A stretch of DNA of 64,000 nucleotides from Pseudooceanicola spongiae (GCF_014899185.1 NZ_CP045201.1:2402501-2466500), one strand, 5' to 3'; positions 18,501-27,009 are shown, counted from the first letter of the stretch. Translations and numbers: made by a program. The notes: generated by a model not told the origin, from the letters alone.

Positions 18501-18926
18501 CTGCGCGCGCGCAATCTCCTCGCCGCCCTCGCGCAGCACCGCATCATCCAGCGAAAACCGCTTGGCATAGCTGTCGCGGTCCAGCCCGTGCAACAGTGCG
18601 CTGAGCCGCGCCTCGTCGACCACCCGCCCATGCGCGTCCGTCAGCGAGTCCTGCCGCTTGCCCGTGCGCCGCAGCGTCAGGCTGTCGCCGCCCGCCTCGA
18701 TCGTCGCCCCGACCATCATGTCCTTGCGATCAAAGCGAAAGGCATGCGCCGTCTGCATCGGCAAGCCGAACAGCAGATCGAGCCAGGCGGCAAAGGCCGT
18801 GCTCTTGCCCGCCTCGTTTTCGCCGAACACCACCGTAACATCGCAGTCGCGCCCGGCGGCGCCGAAATCCAGCACCTGCTCGTGAAACTTGCCATAGCGG
18901 ATCAGGTCGAGCTGTCGCAGCCTCAT
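15543..18926 (-). CDS. SbcC/YhaN-like SMC-type ATPase
   Basis: This 1127-residue protein has a split ABC/SMC ATPase. Walker A GENEAGKS is at residues 35-42 and the Walker B/D-loop region (FVTDDIHETFDD) lies near the C-terminus, followed by ALELAGEMGKLGQAILFTHH. The 900 residues between are Ala-, Arg-, Glu- and Leu-rich and should form long coiled coils. Its start overlaps the stop of the nuclease gene at 18923, so the two form an SbcD-SbcC/YhaO-YhaN type pair. The pair probably acts on DNA ends or damaged DNA. It is shorter on conserved zinc-hook features than Rad50: I see no CxxC hook. YhaN-like is therefore the better label. Confidence 0.9.
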   Translation of the reverse strand: MRLRQLDLIRYGKFHEQVLDFGAAGRDCDVTVVFGENEAGKSTAFAAWLDLLFGLPMQTAHAFRFDRKDMMVGATIEAGGDSLTLRRTGKRQDSLTDAHGRVVDEARLSALLHGLDRDSYAKRFSLDDAVLREGGEEIARAQGDLGRLLHAGTSGLSGISEAMTAVEAEVDGFHKKSGRKTTLAAAKKDLADLEQAIQAARVEPRHFADLRKAQATAAAELAAAKAACAAAQRAVIVREAAERRRAIAAAIAVEQDKLAAAPAGPDLPEDALSRVVAADERRLAAEQHHAEAVQEGARLEAEAAALAPDAEGLAVAEALATLEIARFDDGELLLPRVQTAAADIGRRRAEAAQLLRDATALAERIAGPGAQDVALPEERRMALRASAQAVRDGARQLADLDLTRQETQAALGPDLAMPQGIDALSDALLALQRDISDPVALADAATRAGVQAARAAAGLSGDWRALAEAGLPEEAELAELATRSARLAERASDAARQLAEAEDALAAQEAALTAARDFGAAVTDGEIAESRAARDAAWAEHETDLQRATAARFADLMRGDDALRARHAASAEGRLRLTAAQEQVQQEQQRCARRSAAVARCDEEQAALQAEAAALAARLGLGAEFPVAGFVARRAALRTALDLALEAEAAATLAAQARARRDALLGRLSDAVQGAGGVSTPERLQPEAERLLVQLETRAKEARARQAAAASLASLNHKRDAAEQALSLHRAALARIATGWAEGMDAEAILARLPDLDRLAQVEVEHADRARRIGLMEAALAAFEAVMQPLRPALGLADAASVSETLAAARQRAKAAEAGAAQISALARKLEAARSAQGAAEQVMRASAAEIAQVLEGQESAPEANPRRHVSTLVARDRDRATLQRLRAEHALAAGGLDEAALEAEAQQVDPARLAGLQADLAEAEAQRDGVLRRAGEADEALRLALASTGGADIDQRRATALETLSEEARIAATKLLGLMAAQGALRRFRQEHRGDMLEATEAAFARLTHGEWPRLETQSTGKSERLVALRDGLPVTADAMSTGTRGQLYLALRIAGHADFVARHGPLPFVTDDIHETFDDMRSRAALELAGEMGKLGQAILFTHHRHLVTLARDVLPDVRVIELAK

Positions 18927-20113
18927 GACGCCTCTCCCCCTGCGCCAAGGCGTGCCAGCATCATCTCGATGCCCTCCTCGACCAGCGCATCAAACCCTTC
19001 GGGCGCCAGCACATCGGCCACTTCGCGCGGCAGGGCACGCCGCCACTCCTCGATCAGCGCGCCCGCTTCATCGCGAAACCCGGCGCTCGCCGCATCCTCG
19101 GCCATCATCGCCGCAAGGTCCGACAGCACCCCGGGCGCCACCGCCGTCCGGTCGCGATCAAAGCGCACCGCCTCGACAAAGACGCCCGTGGTCTGTGCGG
19201 CGGCTTCCTCGGCCAGCTGGCGGGCAAAGTCGGGCGTGCCGGGCAAGCTGCCCGCGCCGCGCAGCCGCAACCGCAGCGCCACCGGCCCCGCCGCGCCAGC
19301 TGTGCGCATCGCATCCGCCATCGTCGCAATCTGCGCCGCCTGAGACTGCGCCCCGCTCAGATCCAGCGGCTGCACCTCAAACCGCACCAGCGCGATCGGC
19401 ACCTCAGAGGCCCGCACCCCCGCGCCATCAATCTCGATCAGCGTGGCCGAGCCCTGCCCCGTCTCGCGGATGCTGCGCCCCTGCGGGATCCCCGGCATCA
19501 CCGCCAGAGACCGCTCGCTGCGCCGCTCAAACCGCTTGTGAATATGGCCGAGACCCCAGTAATCATAGCCCCAGCCCAGCAGATCCGCCTCAGAACAGGG
19601 CGCATAGGGATCATGCCCCTCCGCCCCGCCGAGCGAGGTGTGCATCAGCCCGATATTGATCCGCCCCGGCTCGGCCACGGGATAATCCGGCAGCATCGTC
19701 TCGGCGACATGGCGCGTCGTGAAGCCAAGCCCGTGGATCGAGGCCTCGCCCACGCGAAACGTCGGCGTGTCGCGGTTCAGCTGCACAACGCTGTCGCCAA
19801 TCGGGCCATAGCTCGCCATGTCGAGCAGTGCATCGTGGTTGCCCCGGATCATCACCGTCGGAATGCCCGCCGCGCCCAGCCGCCCCAGTTCCGCTGCCAG
19901 CGCCGCGCGGCTGGCGACGTCGATCTGACCACTGTCAAAGACGTCCCCCGCCAGCAACAGCGCGTCGACATCCTGCGCAATCGCGGTATCGACGATCCGC
20001 GCCAAAGCGCTGCGCGAGGCCGCGCGCAGGGTCGCCGCAAGCTCGGCATTCTTCAGCGCCTGGGACCGCAGCGGCGAATCCAGATGCAGATCTGCAGAAT
20101 GAAGAAAGCGCAT
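18923..20113 (-). CDS. SbcD/YhaO-like DNA exonuclease (metallophosphoesterase)
   Basis: This 396-residue Mre11/SbcD-type nuclease has ordered phosphoesterase motifs: D8-x-H10 in HSADLHLDSPL, GDVFD, GNHD and GLGHIH. A C-terminal capping domain follows. The ATG at 20113 is chosen because MRFLHSADLHLD is the usual N-terminus of the family; an in-frame ATG at 20146 would add 11 unconserved residues. It is translationally coupled to the YhaN-like ATPase. The pair is probably a housekeeping repair function and not tied to the metabolic genes around it. Confidence 0.9.
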   Translation of the reverse strand: MRFLHSADLHLDSPLRSQALKNAELAATLRAASRSALARIVDTAIAQDVDALLLAGDVFDSGQIDVASRAALAAELGRLGAAGIPTVMIRGNHDALLDMASYGPIGDSVVQLNRDTPTFRVGEASIHGLGFTTRHVAETMLPDYPVAEPGRINIGLMHTSLGGAEGHDPYAPCSEADLLGWGYDYWGLGHIHKRFERRSERSLAVMPGIPQGRSIRETGQGSATLIEIDGAGVRASEVPIALVRFEVQPLDLSGAQSQAAQIATMADAMRTAGAAGPVALRLRLRGAGSLPGTPDFARQLAEEAAAQTTGVFVEAVRFDRDRTAVAPGVLSDLAAMMAEDAASAGFRDEAGALIEEWRRALPREVADVLAPEGFDALVEEGIEMMLARLGAGGEAS

Positions 20114-20344
20114 CAGCGTTGCCTGCCCCGGTGGTCCCTGTGCCACCCCGTGACACTCTGCGCGGGACTGTCGCGCATCACGCCGCCCAGATGCAATGCC
20201 CCGATGCGCGACTCAATCCAGAGGCGAAACATGCAAAGGCAACTCAGCCCTCAAATTCCAACACGAGAACTCCCTGCGCTGATGCGGAATTCCCGATATA
20301 TATCAATGCAATATCACTTTTCCGCCGACACCCTTAACAGCCTG

Positions 20345-20386
20345 TTGACAGAAACCCCTCTCCGCGTCACCATTTGTAGGACAAAT
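20345..20386 (+). promoter_or_regulatory. Putative promoter and operator of the arabinofuranosidase operon
   Basis: A consensus -35 box TTGACA lies at 20345-20350, with a weak -10 (CACCAT) 17 bases on. Overlapping and following it is a perfect inverted repeat ATTTGT-AGG-ACAAAT (20372-20386), 16 bases before the start codon. The half-site is the same as that of Bacillus AraR operators (ATTTGTACGTACAAAT) and resembles FadR-group GntR sites. The rest of 20114-20402 shows only an A/T-rich stretch with palindrome GATATATATC (20295-20304) and no gene. Confidence 0.5.
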
Positions 20387-20402
20387 CAGGGAGGGATTTT
20401 GG

Positions 20403-21908
20403 ATGCAGGTATCTGCCGCCATTCACCGCGACTTCACCATCGCGGCGATCGACGATCGTCTGTACGCAGCCTTTATCGAACACATGGGCCGGGCGATCTA
20501 TTCCGGCATCTATGAACCGGGCCACCCGCAGGCCGACGAACACGGGTTTCGCCGCGACGTCGCCGACATGGTGCGCGATCTGAACATCCCGGCGATCCGC
20601 TATCCCGGCGGCAACTTCGTGTCGGCCTACAACTGGGAAGACGGCATCGGCCCGAAGGAAGACCGCCCCGTGCGCCTCGACCTCGCCTGGCGCAGCAAAG
20701 AGAGCAATCAGGTCGGTATCAACGAATTCGCCGTCTGGGCCAAGGACCTCGGCATCGACATGATGCTGGCCGTCAACCTTGGCTCGCGTGGGATCGAAGA
20801 GGCCCGCAACTTCATGGAATACGTCAACCACCCCTCCGGCACCGAATGGTCGGACCTGCGCCGCAGCCACGGCGTGGAACAGCCCTACAACGTCAAGATG
20901 TGGTGCCTGGGCAATGAGATGGACGGCCCTTGGCAGATCGGCCAGAAGAAGGCCTCGGAATACGGCCAGCTCGCCAGCCAGACCGCCAAGGCGCTGCGCC
21001 AGATGACCCCGGACGCCGAGATGATCGTCTGCGGCTCCTCCAACGACGAGATGCCGACCTACCCCGAGTGGGAGCGTCAGGTGCTGGAGGAGTGCTATGA
21101 GAACGTCGACTATATCTCGCTGCACAAGTACTTCGGCAACTCCAGCCGCGACACGCTGAACTTCTTCGGCAAGGTCGAAGAGACAGGCCGCTACATTCAG
21201 GCCATCGGCGGCGTCATCGACTTCGTGAAGGCCAAGAAGCGCGCCAAGAACGACGTCTACATCTGCTTCGACGAATGGAACGTCTGGTACCACAAGCGCG
21301 AACAGGATTCCGCGAACTGGCGCAGCTGGGACTGGCCCGAGGCCCCGGCGCTGCTGGAGGAGGACTATACCTTCGAGGACACGCTGTTCATCGGTTGCCT
21401 GCTGAACGAATTCATCCGCCGCTCGGACCGGGTCAAGATCGCCTGCATTGCCCAGCTGGTCAACGTCATCGCCCCGATCCGCGCCGAGGCCGACGGCCCC
21501 GCGTGGCGGCAGTCGATCTACTGGCCCTACCAGATGGCCTCGCTCTATGGTCGTGGCACCGCGCTGAAGGTGGCCGTCGACGGGCCGACCTATGACTGCG
21601 CCGTCGCCTCGGACGTGCCCTACATGGACATCGCCGCCGTGCATGACAAAGCCGCCAGCGCAGTGACGGTGTTCATCGTCAACCGCCACCTGAGCGAGGC
21701 GGCGGACCTGCGCACCACCCTGACTGGCTTTCCGGATGCGACCATCGACTTCCATAAAGTCATTGAGGGTCATGACCTGATGGCGTCGAACGGCCCCGGA
21801 GCCGAGGTCATCGCGCCCACAAAGGGCACCGGCCTCGCGGTAGCAGACGGTGTTCTGGGTGGCAGCGTCGCGCCCCTGTCGTACCACGTCGTCCGGCTGA
21901 AGGTGTAG
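20403..21908 (+). CDS. GH51 alpha-L-arabinofuranosidase
   Basis: This 501-residue retaining glycosidase belongs to family 51. The acid/base is Glu172 in CLGNEMDG and the nucleophile is Glu291 in CFDEWNVWY. IRYPGGNFVSAYNWEDGIGP (65-84) is the conserved early barrel motif, and a C-terminal beta-sandwich completes the fold. There is no signal peptide, so it works in the cytoplasm on arabinofuranosyl oligosaccharides after import. GGGAGGG precedes the ATG. It is first in an operon with a MalK-type ATPase, binding protein and two permeases (21913-26171), which fits import and trimming of arabinan or arabinoxylan fragments. Some GH51 members are endoglucanases, but these motifs favour arabinofuranosidase. 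Confidence 0.93.
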   Translation: MQVSAAIHRDFTIAAIDDRLYAAFIEHMGRAIYSGIYEPGHPQADEHGFRRDVADMVRDLNIPAIRYPGGNFVSAYNWEDGIGPKEDRPVRLDLAWRSKESNQVGINEFAVWAKDLGIDMMLAVNLGSRGIEEARNFMEYVNHPSGTEWSDLRRSHGVEQPYNVKMWCLGNEMDGPWQIGQKKASEYGQLASQTAKALRQMTPDAEMIVCGSSNDEMPTYPEWERQVLEECYENVDYISLHKYFGNSSRDTLNFFGKVEETGRYIQAIGGVIDFVKAKKRAKNDVYICFDEWNVWYHKREQDSANWRSWDWPEAPALLEEDYTFEDTLFIGCLLNEFIRRSDRVKIACIAQLVNVIAPIRAEADGPAWRQSIYWPYQMASLYGRGTALKVAVDGPTYDCAVASDVPYMDIAAVHDKAASAVTVFIVNRHLSEAADLRTTLTGFPDATIDFHKVIEGHDLMASNGPGAEVIAPTKGTGLAVADGVLGGSVAPLSYHVVRLKV

Positions 21909-21912
21909 GGCG

Positions 21913-22986
21913 ATGTCGGGCGTCAAACTGACCAATGTGCGCAAATCCTTCGGCCCGCTGGACGTCATCAAGGACGTCTCGCTGGAGGTGCCGAAGGGCG
22001 AATTCGGCGTCTTCGTCGGCCCCTCGGGCTGTGGCAAATCCACCCTGCTGCGAATGATCGCGGGGCTGGAGGACACGACCGGTGGCAAGATCGAGATCGG
22101 TGGCCGCGATGTCACCGCGGTCGAGCCCGCCAAGCGCGGCGTCGCGATGGTGTTCCAGTCCTACGCGCTCTATCCGCATCTGTCGGTCGCCGAAAACATG
22201 GCCTTTTCGCTGCGCCTCTCGCGCGCCCCCAAGCATGAGCGTGAGGAAAAGGTGCGCGAGGCCGCCCGCATCCTGCAGCTGACAGACCACCTCGACAAAA
22301 AGCCCTCGGCCCTGTCGGGCGGGCAACGCCAGCGCGTCGCCATCGGCCGTGCCATCGTGCGCGAACCGGAGGTGTTCCTCTTCGATGAGCCGCTCTCCAA
22401 CCTCGACGCCGAGCTGCGCGTGCAGATGCGGCTGGAACTGACCCGCCTGCACCGCCAGATCGGCGCGACGATGATCTACGTCACCCACGATCAGGTCGAG
22501 GCGATGACCCTCGCCGATGACATCTATGTCCTGAAGGGCGGCCACGTCATGCAATCGGGCCGCCCGCTGTCGCTCTATGACGATCCCGACAACCGCTTTG
22601 TGGCGGGCTTCATCGGCTCACCGGCGATGAACTTCGTGACCGGCAAGGTCACGGGCACCGGCAACGGCATCGCCCGTGTCGCTTGCGCCGACGGCACGCT
22701 GGACGTCGCCCTGCAGGGCGCCCTGCCCGGCCCCGGAGCCGACATCATCCTCGGGGTGCGCCCCGAACATCTGGCCCCTGTCGAGGAGGGCGGGCTGCCA
22801 GTGACGGTCGAGGTCGCCGAGGAGCTGGGCGGCAGTTCCTTCATCCACGCCCGCTCCGCCACCGGCGCGGATATCGTGTTTGAACGCCGCGGCCAGCGCG
22901 ATCGCCTCGACGGGCAGTCCCTCAGGATCGCCGCGCCCGCCGAAAACGTGCTGGCCTTCCTGCCCGACGGGCGGCGCCTGCGCTAA
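21913..22986 (+). CDS. CUT1 sugar ABC transporter ATPase (MalK/UgpC-like)
   Basis: This 357-residue ATPase has Walker A GPSGCGKS at 36-43, a Q-loop in FQSYALYPHLSV, signature LSGGQRQRVAIGRA near 135-148, Walker B FLFDEPLSNLD, and a C-terminal TOBE regulatory domain after about residue 240. It starts 4 bases after the GH51 stop. It energises the binding protein and permeases downstream. The UgpC name is often attached to such proteins automatically. The GH51 partner argues for an arabinose-containing oligosaccharide instead of glycerol phosphate. Confidence 0.94.
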   Translation: MSGVKLTNVRKSFGPLDVIKDVSLEVPKGEFGVFVGPSGCGKSTLLRMIAGLEDTTGGKIEIGGRDVTAVEPAKRGVAMVFQSYALYPHLSVAENMAFSLRLSRAPKHEREEKVREAARILQLTDHLDKKPSALSGGQRQRVAIGRAIVREPEVFLFDEPLSNLDAELRVQMRLELTRLHRQIGATMIYVTHDQVEAMTLADDIYVLKGGHVMQSGRPLSLYDDPDNRFVAGFIGSPAMNFVTGKVTGTGNGIARVACADGTLDVALQGALPGPGADIILGVRPEHLAPVEEGGLPVTVEVAEELGGSSFIHARSATGADIVFERRGQRDRLDGQSLRIAAPAENVLAFLPDGRRLR

Positions 22987-23094
22987 GGATTGGGTCTGCT
23001 GGCCTTTGGGTCAGGGGGCTTTGCTGCGTCTCGCCCCAGCGGCGGGACGATTTCAGAAAGGGGGCCGACGCGCCCCGCATAGGGAGGAGAACCG

Positions 23095-24387
23095 ATGCAC
23101 TTTCGTAAAATCGCACTCGCCACGGCGCTGAGCCTGTCAGCCGCCATCGGCGTCGCAACCCCGGCCTTCGCACAGCAGACCGTCACCTGGTGGGATTTCC
23201 TGTCAGGCGGCGACGGCGTGCGCATGAAGGCCCTGATCAGCCAGTTCAACGAGGAACACCCCGACATTCAGGTCAAGGGCACCACGCTGGAATGGGGCGT
23301 GCCCTTCTACACCAAGGTGCGCACCTCGGCCGCCGTTGGCCAGGGCCCCGACGTGATGACCTATCACCTGTCGCGCCTGCCCCTCGGCCTCAGCGAAGGC
23401 GTGCTGACCCCGATCACCGATGCGGATCTGGAAAATGCCGGCCTCGCCAAGGCCGACTTCTTCCCCGCCGCCGAAAAGGCCGCCGAGGGGCCGGATGGCA
23501 CGCTCTACGCCGTGCCCTTCGATATCCACTCCATCGTGCTCTACTACAACAAGTCCTTCCTTGAGGGGTCGCGCTTCCTCGACGATCAGGGCAACCTGAC
23601 CGGCATCGAAAGCGTCGGTGACTTTGAAGAGGCGATGCAGACCGCCGCCGACAATGGCGCTGAAACGCCCCTCACCTATGCCACCGGCGACGATGGCGGC
23701 GTCTACCGCGTCTTCTACACCCTGCTGGCGCAACAGGGCGGCACGCTGATCTCGGACGACGGGGAAATCCTGCCCGGCGACAGCACCGAAAAGGCCATCA
23801 AGGCGGTCGAGACCATGACCAAATGGCAGACCGAGGGCTGGCAGCCCGAACAGGCGCTCTACGAGGCCTCCGTCGCCCTCTTCACCTCCGGCAAATCCGC
23901 CTTTCAGCTGAATGGTGTGTGGGAAGTGCCGACGATGAAGGACCTCGCCACCGCAGGCACGCTCGGTTTTGAATGGGGCGCGGTGCAGGTGCCGAAACTG
24001 ATGGAAACCCAGACCACCTGGGCCGACAGCCACGCCTTCGCCATCCCCGTCCACGGCAAGGACGAGATGGACCCCGAAAAGCGCAAGGCCGTCATGACCG
24101 TCATCGGCTGGATGGAGAAACATTCCATCGCCTGGGCCGAAGCAGGCCATATCCCGGCCTACAAACCCGTCGCCGACAGCGCAGAATACGCCCAGATGCA
24201 ACCGAACGCGACCTATGCCACGCTGGCCGACAGCGCGACGTATGATCCGCGCAACGACATCGCCGGGGTCGCCTCGCCCGTCTATGACGCCTCGATCAAC
24301 ATCCTCTCGCCCGCCATGCACGGCTATCTCACGCCCGAGGATGCCATCGCGCAGATGAAGTCCGAACTTGAAAGCCGCATGCGCTGA
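23095..24387 (+). CDS. CUT1 sugar ABC transporter solute-binding protein
   Basis: This 430-residue family 1 periplasmic binding protein has a signal peptide (MHFRKIALATALSLSAAIGVATPAFA, cleavage near 26). It is followed by QTVTWWDFLSGGDG and the typical alternating alpha/beta lobes. AGGGAGGAG gives a very strong ribosome site, in keeping with high expression of binding proteins. The 108-base gap after the ATPase gene has no visible terminator, so it remains in the operon. A strong hairpin follows the stop. The expected ligand is an arabinose-containing oligosaccharide. Confidence 0.93.
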   Translation: MHFRKIALATALSLSAAIGVATPAFAQQTVTWWDFLSGGDGVRMKALISQFNEEHPDIQVKGTTLEWGVPFYTKVRTSAAVGQGPDVMTYHLSRLPLGLSEGVLTPITDADLENAGLAKADFFPAAEKAAEGPDGTLYAVPFDIHSIVLYYNKSFLEGSRFLDDQGNLTGIESVGDFEEAMQTAADNGAETPLTYATGDDGGVYRVFYTLLAQQGGTLISDDGEILPGDSTEKAIKAVETMTKWQTEGWQPEQALYEASVALFTSGKSAFQLNGVWEVPTMKDLATAGTLGFEWGAVQVPKLMETQTTWADSHAFAIPVHGKDEMDPEKRKAVMTVIGWMEKHSIAWAEAGHIPAYKPVADSAEYAQMQPNATYATLADSATYDPRNDIAGVASPVYDASINILSPAMHGYLTPEDAIAQMKSELESRMR

Positions 24388-24397
24388 CAGGCGCACC

Positions 24398-24428
24398 GGC
24401 CTGCGCGGGGACGCCTTCCGCGCAGGCC
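24398..24428 (+). other. Intercistronic hairpin after the CUT1 binding-protein gene
   Basis: GGCCTGCGCGG (24398-24408) and CCGCGCAGGCC (24418-24428) make a perfect 11-base stem with a 9-base loop and no T run. It is located between the binding-protein stop and the first permease start. It most likely stabilises the binding-protein part of the message. Confidence 0.55.
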
Positions 24429-24453
24429 AAGCAACCGACCCGAGGGAGGCACC

Positions 24454-25344
24454 ATGGCCATCATCCGCAACAAGAGACGCCACGGGCTGGTCGCCCTGTC
24501 GCTGATCCTGCCGTTCCTTGCGATCTTCGCACTGGTCTTTGCCTATCCGCTTTATGAGGTGGTGCGCCTGTCCTTCACCGACGCGCCCCTGATCGGCGAG
24601 GGCAACTGGATCGGGCTGGACAACTATGTCCGCCTGTTTTCGGACCGGATCTTTTACATCTCGATCAAGAACAATGCCTATTTCGTGGTGCTGACGGTGA
24701 TCCCGACGACGCTGATCGCCATGGTCATCGCGCTGGCTGTCAACCGCCTGTCCGGGCGCTGGCAGGCCCTCGCGCTGGTGCTGTTCTTCACGCCCTACGT
24801 GCTGCCCGTCTCGGTCGTCACGCAAATCTGGGCCTGGATGCTGGATTTCCAGTTCGGCGTGCTGCAGCCGGTCTTCACCTTCTTCACCGGCAAACCGGTG
24901 CCGGTGTTCAAGAACCCCTACTGGGTGCTGCCCTCCATCGCGGTCGTCACCATCTGGTGGACCAACGGCTTCAACGTACTGCTGATCCTCGCCGGTCTGC
25001 GCAACATCCCCACCGACCTCTACGAGGCCGCGGCGCTTGACGGCGCCACCCGTCGCCAGCTGTTCGCGCGCATCACCTGGCCGCTGCTCTGGCCGGTCAC
25101 GGCGCTGGTGCTGACCCTGCAACTGATCCTGCAACTCAAGCTCTTCGATCAGGTCTACCTGCTGTCCGAGGGCGGCCCCTTCAACACAAGCTACGTCCTG
25201 CTGCTGATGGTCTACCGCGAGGCGTTCCAGCTGAACCACGGCGGCTATGCGGCGGCAATCTCGCTGATCCTGTTCCTGCTGATCGCCGTCGTCTCGGTCC
25301 TGCAATACCAACTGCTGCGCATCGGAAGAGGCAAAGACACATGA
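24454..25344 (+). CDS. CUT1 sugar ABC transporter permease (MalF-like)
   Basis: This 296-residue permease has about six membrane segments, the first at about 16-38. The EAA loop, YEAAALDGATRRQLFARITWPLL, is at about 190-212. GAGGGAGG precedes the ATG. Its stop overlaps the next permease start by 4 bases. It forms the transport channel with that partner and is driven by the ATPase at 21913. Confidence 0.93.
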   Translation: MAIIRNKRRHGLVALSLILPFLAIFALVFAYPLYEVVRLSFTDAPLIGEGNWIGLDNYVRLFSDRIFYISIKNNAYFVVLTVIPTTLIAMVIALAVNRLSGRWQALALVLFFTPYVLPVSVVTQIWAWMLDFQFGVLQPVFTFFTGKPVPVFKNPYWVLPSIAVVTIWWTNGFNVLLILAGLRNIPTDLYEAAALDGATRRQLFARITWPLLWPVTALVLTLQLILQLKLFDQVYLLSEGGPFNTSYVLLLMVYREAFQLNHGGYAAAISLILFLLIAVVSVLQYQLLRIGRGKDT

Positions 25345-26171
25345 CCCCACAACGCCGCATCGAGAATATCGCCCTGACCGCCATCACCCTGATCGCCGGG
25401 CTGATCTGGATCTTCCCGCTCTACTGGGCCTTCATCACCTCGATCCGAACCGAAAGCCGCGTGGTCTCGGACAGCGCCGGCCTGATCCCGGATGAATTCA
25501 GCCTGTCGAGCTATTCCGACGCGCTGTTCAACACCTCGCTGATGCACTGGTACATCAACTCGATCGGGACCTCGCTGATCATCACCGTGATCGTGCTGAT
25601 CACCGGGATGATGTGCGCCTATGCCCTCAGCCAGATGCAGTTCTTCGGGCGCAAGCTGCTGTACGGAGTCGTCCTCGCCAGTTTCATGGTGCCGGTGCAA
25701 TCGCTGGTGGTGCCGCAATTCGTGCTGATGAACGACCTCGGGCTGATCAACAAATGGGGCGGGATCATCCTGCCGCAACTGGTCGTGCCGGTGGTCATCA
25801 TCATCTACAAACAGTTCTTCGACGCCGTGCCGAAAGAGATGAAAGAGGCCGTCGTGCTGGATGGTGGCAGTGATTACACGCTGCTTTTCCGGGTCTATCT
25901 GCCGCTGAACTGGGGCATCACCACCGCGCTCGGCATCATCACCTTCATCATGGCGTGGAACTCGTTTCTCTGGCCCTTCCTCGTCATCACCACCGAGGAG
26001 ATGATGACAATCCCCGTCGGCATCACCCAGGTGAACGATGCCTTCGGTGTCGCCTATGCCCGCATCATGTCGGTCGCCCTGCTGGCCGCCGCCCCCGTCG
26101 TCATCGCCTACCTGATCTTTCAGAAGCGCGTGACCGAGGCGGTGATGATCTCATCCGGCGTCAAGGGCTGA
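25341..26171 (+). CDS. CUT1 sugar ABC transporter permease (MalG-like)
   Basis: This 276-residue permease is the second channel subunit. The N-terminal membrane segment is at about 10-32, with LYWAFITSIRTE after it as in the MalG group. The EAA loop KEAVVLDGGSDYTLLFRVYLPL is near 171-192, and the protein ends FQKRVTEAVMISSGVKG, the usual MalG-type C-terminus. It is the last gene of the operon and is followed by a strong Rho-independent terminator. Confidence 0.93.
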   Translation: MTPQRRIENIALTAITLIAGLIWIFPLYWAFITSIRTESRVVSDSAGLIPDEFSLSSYSDALFNTSLMHWYINSIGTSLIITVIVLITGMMCAYALSQMQFFGRKLLYGVVLASFMVPVQSLVVPQFVLMNDLGLINKWGGIILPQLVVPVVIIIYKQFFDAVPKEMKEAVVLDGGSDYTLLFRVYLPLNWGITTALGIITFIMAWNSFLWPFLVITTEEMMTIPVGITQVNDAFGVAYARIMSVALLAAAPVVIAYLIFQKRVTEAVMISSGVKG

Positions 26172-26193
26172 GGGCGCTCCTCCTCCACCAACT

Positions 26194-26229
26194 GGCGGCG
26201 TCGGGATCCCAACCCGCGCCGCCTTTTTT
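26194..26229 (+). terminator. Rho-independent terminator of the arabinofuranoside operon
   Basis: GGCGGCG-T-CGGG (26194-26205) pairs with CCCG-CGCCGCC (26213-26223), leaving one bulged T and a 7-base loop. Six T residues follow (26224-26229). It lies 22 bases after the permease stop and just before the convergent GntR gene. Confidence 0.88.
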
Positions 26230-26232
26230 ATG

Positions 26233-27009
26233 TCACCGGATCGTCGGCAGGCCGAGGTCAAACACCGTCGTGCCCTTGGAATCGAGCAGCGCGGTATCGA
26301 CAAGTTCGCTCATCAGCCGCCGCGCGCCTGCGGCATCGCGCGCCTCGATCCGCTCGAACACCGCTTCATGTTCGGCCACCGGGTTGCGCGTATGCGGATT
26401 GGGCATGTCGCGATAGCGGAACGCCGTCGTGTACGCCACGGCCGAGCTGATCCCCGCCTCCAGCGACAACAACACCGGGTTGTGCGAGCTGACGAGGATC
26501 GCGCGGTGAAAGCCCGCATCCGCCTGATGCCAGCTGTCCTCGGTCATCTCGCAGGTGCGCATGGCATGCAGCGCCTCGCGGAACGCCTGCAAATCCTCTT
26601 CGGTGCGGCGCTCAGCGGCAAAGGCGGCGGCGGGCGGCTCGATCATGGTGCGCAGCTCATAGAGCGCGCGAATGAACCAGTCGGCGGGCTTGCCGAGCTC
26701 AAAGTTCCAGCGCACCACATCCGCGTCCAGCATCGTCCACTTTTCGCGCGGGGCGACGCGGGTGCCGGTGCGGGTCTTGCTGACCAGCATCCCCTTGGCG
26801 GCCAGCACGCGCAACGCCTCGCGGTAGGCCCCCCGTGAAATCCCGGTGCGGTCGCAGAACTCGATCTCCCTCGGCACCGCCGCCCCCTCGACCAGCTCAC
26901 CGGAGACGATCTGACGGCCCAGCCAGTCGGCGATCTCGCCATTGATGCGGCGGGCCGAGCGGGTGGAGAAGGCAACGCCTTCCAGATTGGCAGGGAAATC
27001 ATGCGACAT
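26233..27009 (-). CDS. GntR-family (FadR/FCD) regulator
   Basis: This 258-residue regulator has an N-terminal winged helix (about 18-82, with EFCDRTGISRGAYREALRVLAAKGML) and an FCD effector domain (about 95-245) containing the usual Asp/His metal-site pattern. The ATG at 27009 is preferred to a TTG at 27015. It lies convergent to the arabinofuranoside operon and divergent from the aminotransferase operon. It could control either; the AraR-like dyad at 20372 and the dyad ATTGTCGACAAT at 27202 are both the kind of site FadR-group GntR proteins bind. Confidence 0.9.
   Translation of the reverse strand: MSHDFPANLEGVAFSTRSARRINGEIADWLGRQIVSGELVEGAAVPREIEFCDRTGISRGAYREALRVLAAKGMLVSKTRTGTRVAPREKWTMLDADVVRWNFELGKPADWFIRALYELRTMIEPPAAAFAAERRTEEDLQAFREALHAMRTCEMTEDSWHQADAGFHRAILVSSHNPVLLSLEAGISSAVAYTTAFRYRDMPNPHTRNPVAEHEAVFERIEARDAAGARRLMSELVDTALLDSKGTTVFDLGLPTIR

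Noticed and set aside
15543-20113. Dedicated anti-phage defence island
   Set aside because: Only the YhaN/YhaO pair is present, with no neighbouring defence, integrase or toxin genes. A DNA-repair role is the simpler reading.
23203-25350. Long minus-strand open frame opposite the sugar binding protein and permease
   Set aside because: Shadow of well-supported plus-strand CUT1 genes; no recognisable domain and biased composition.
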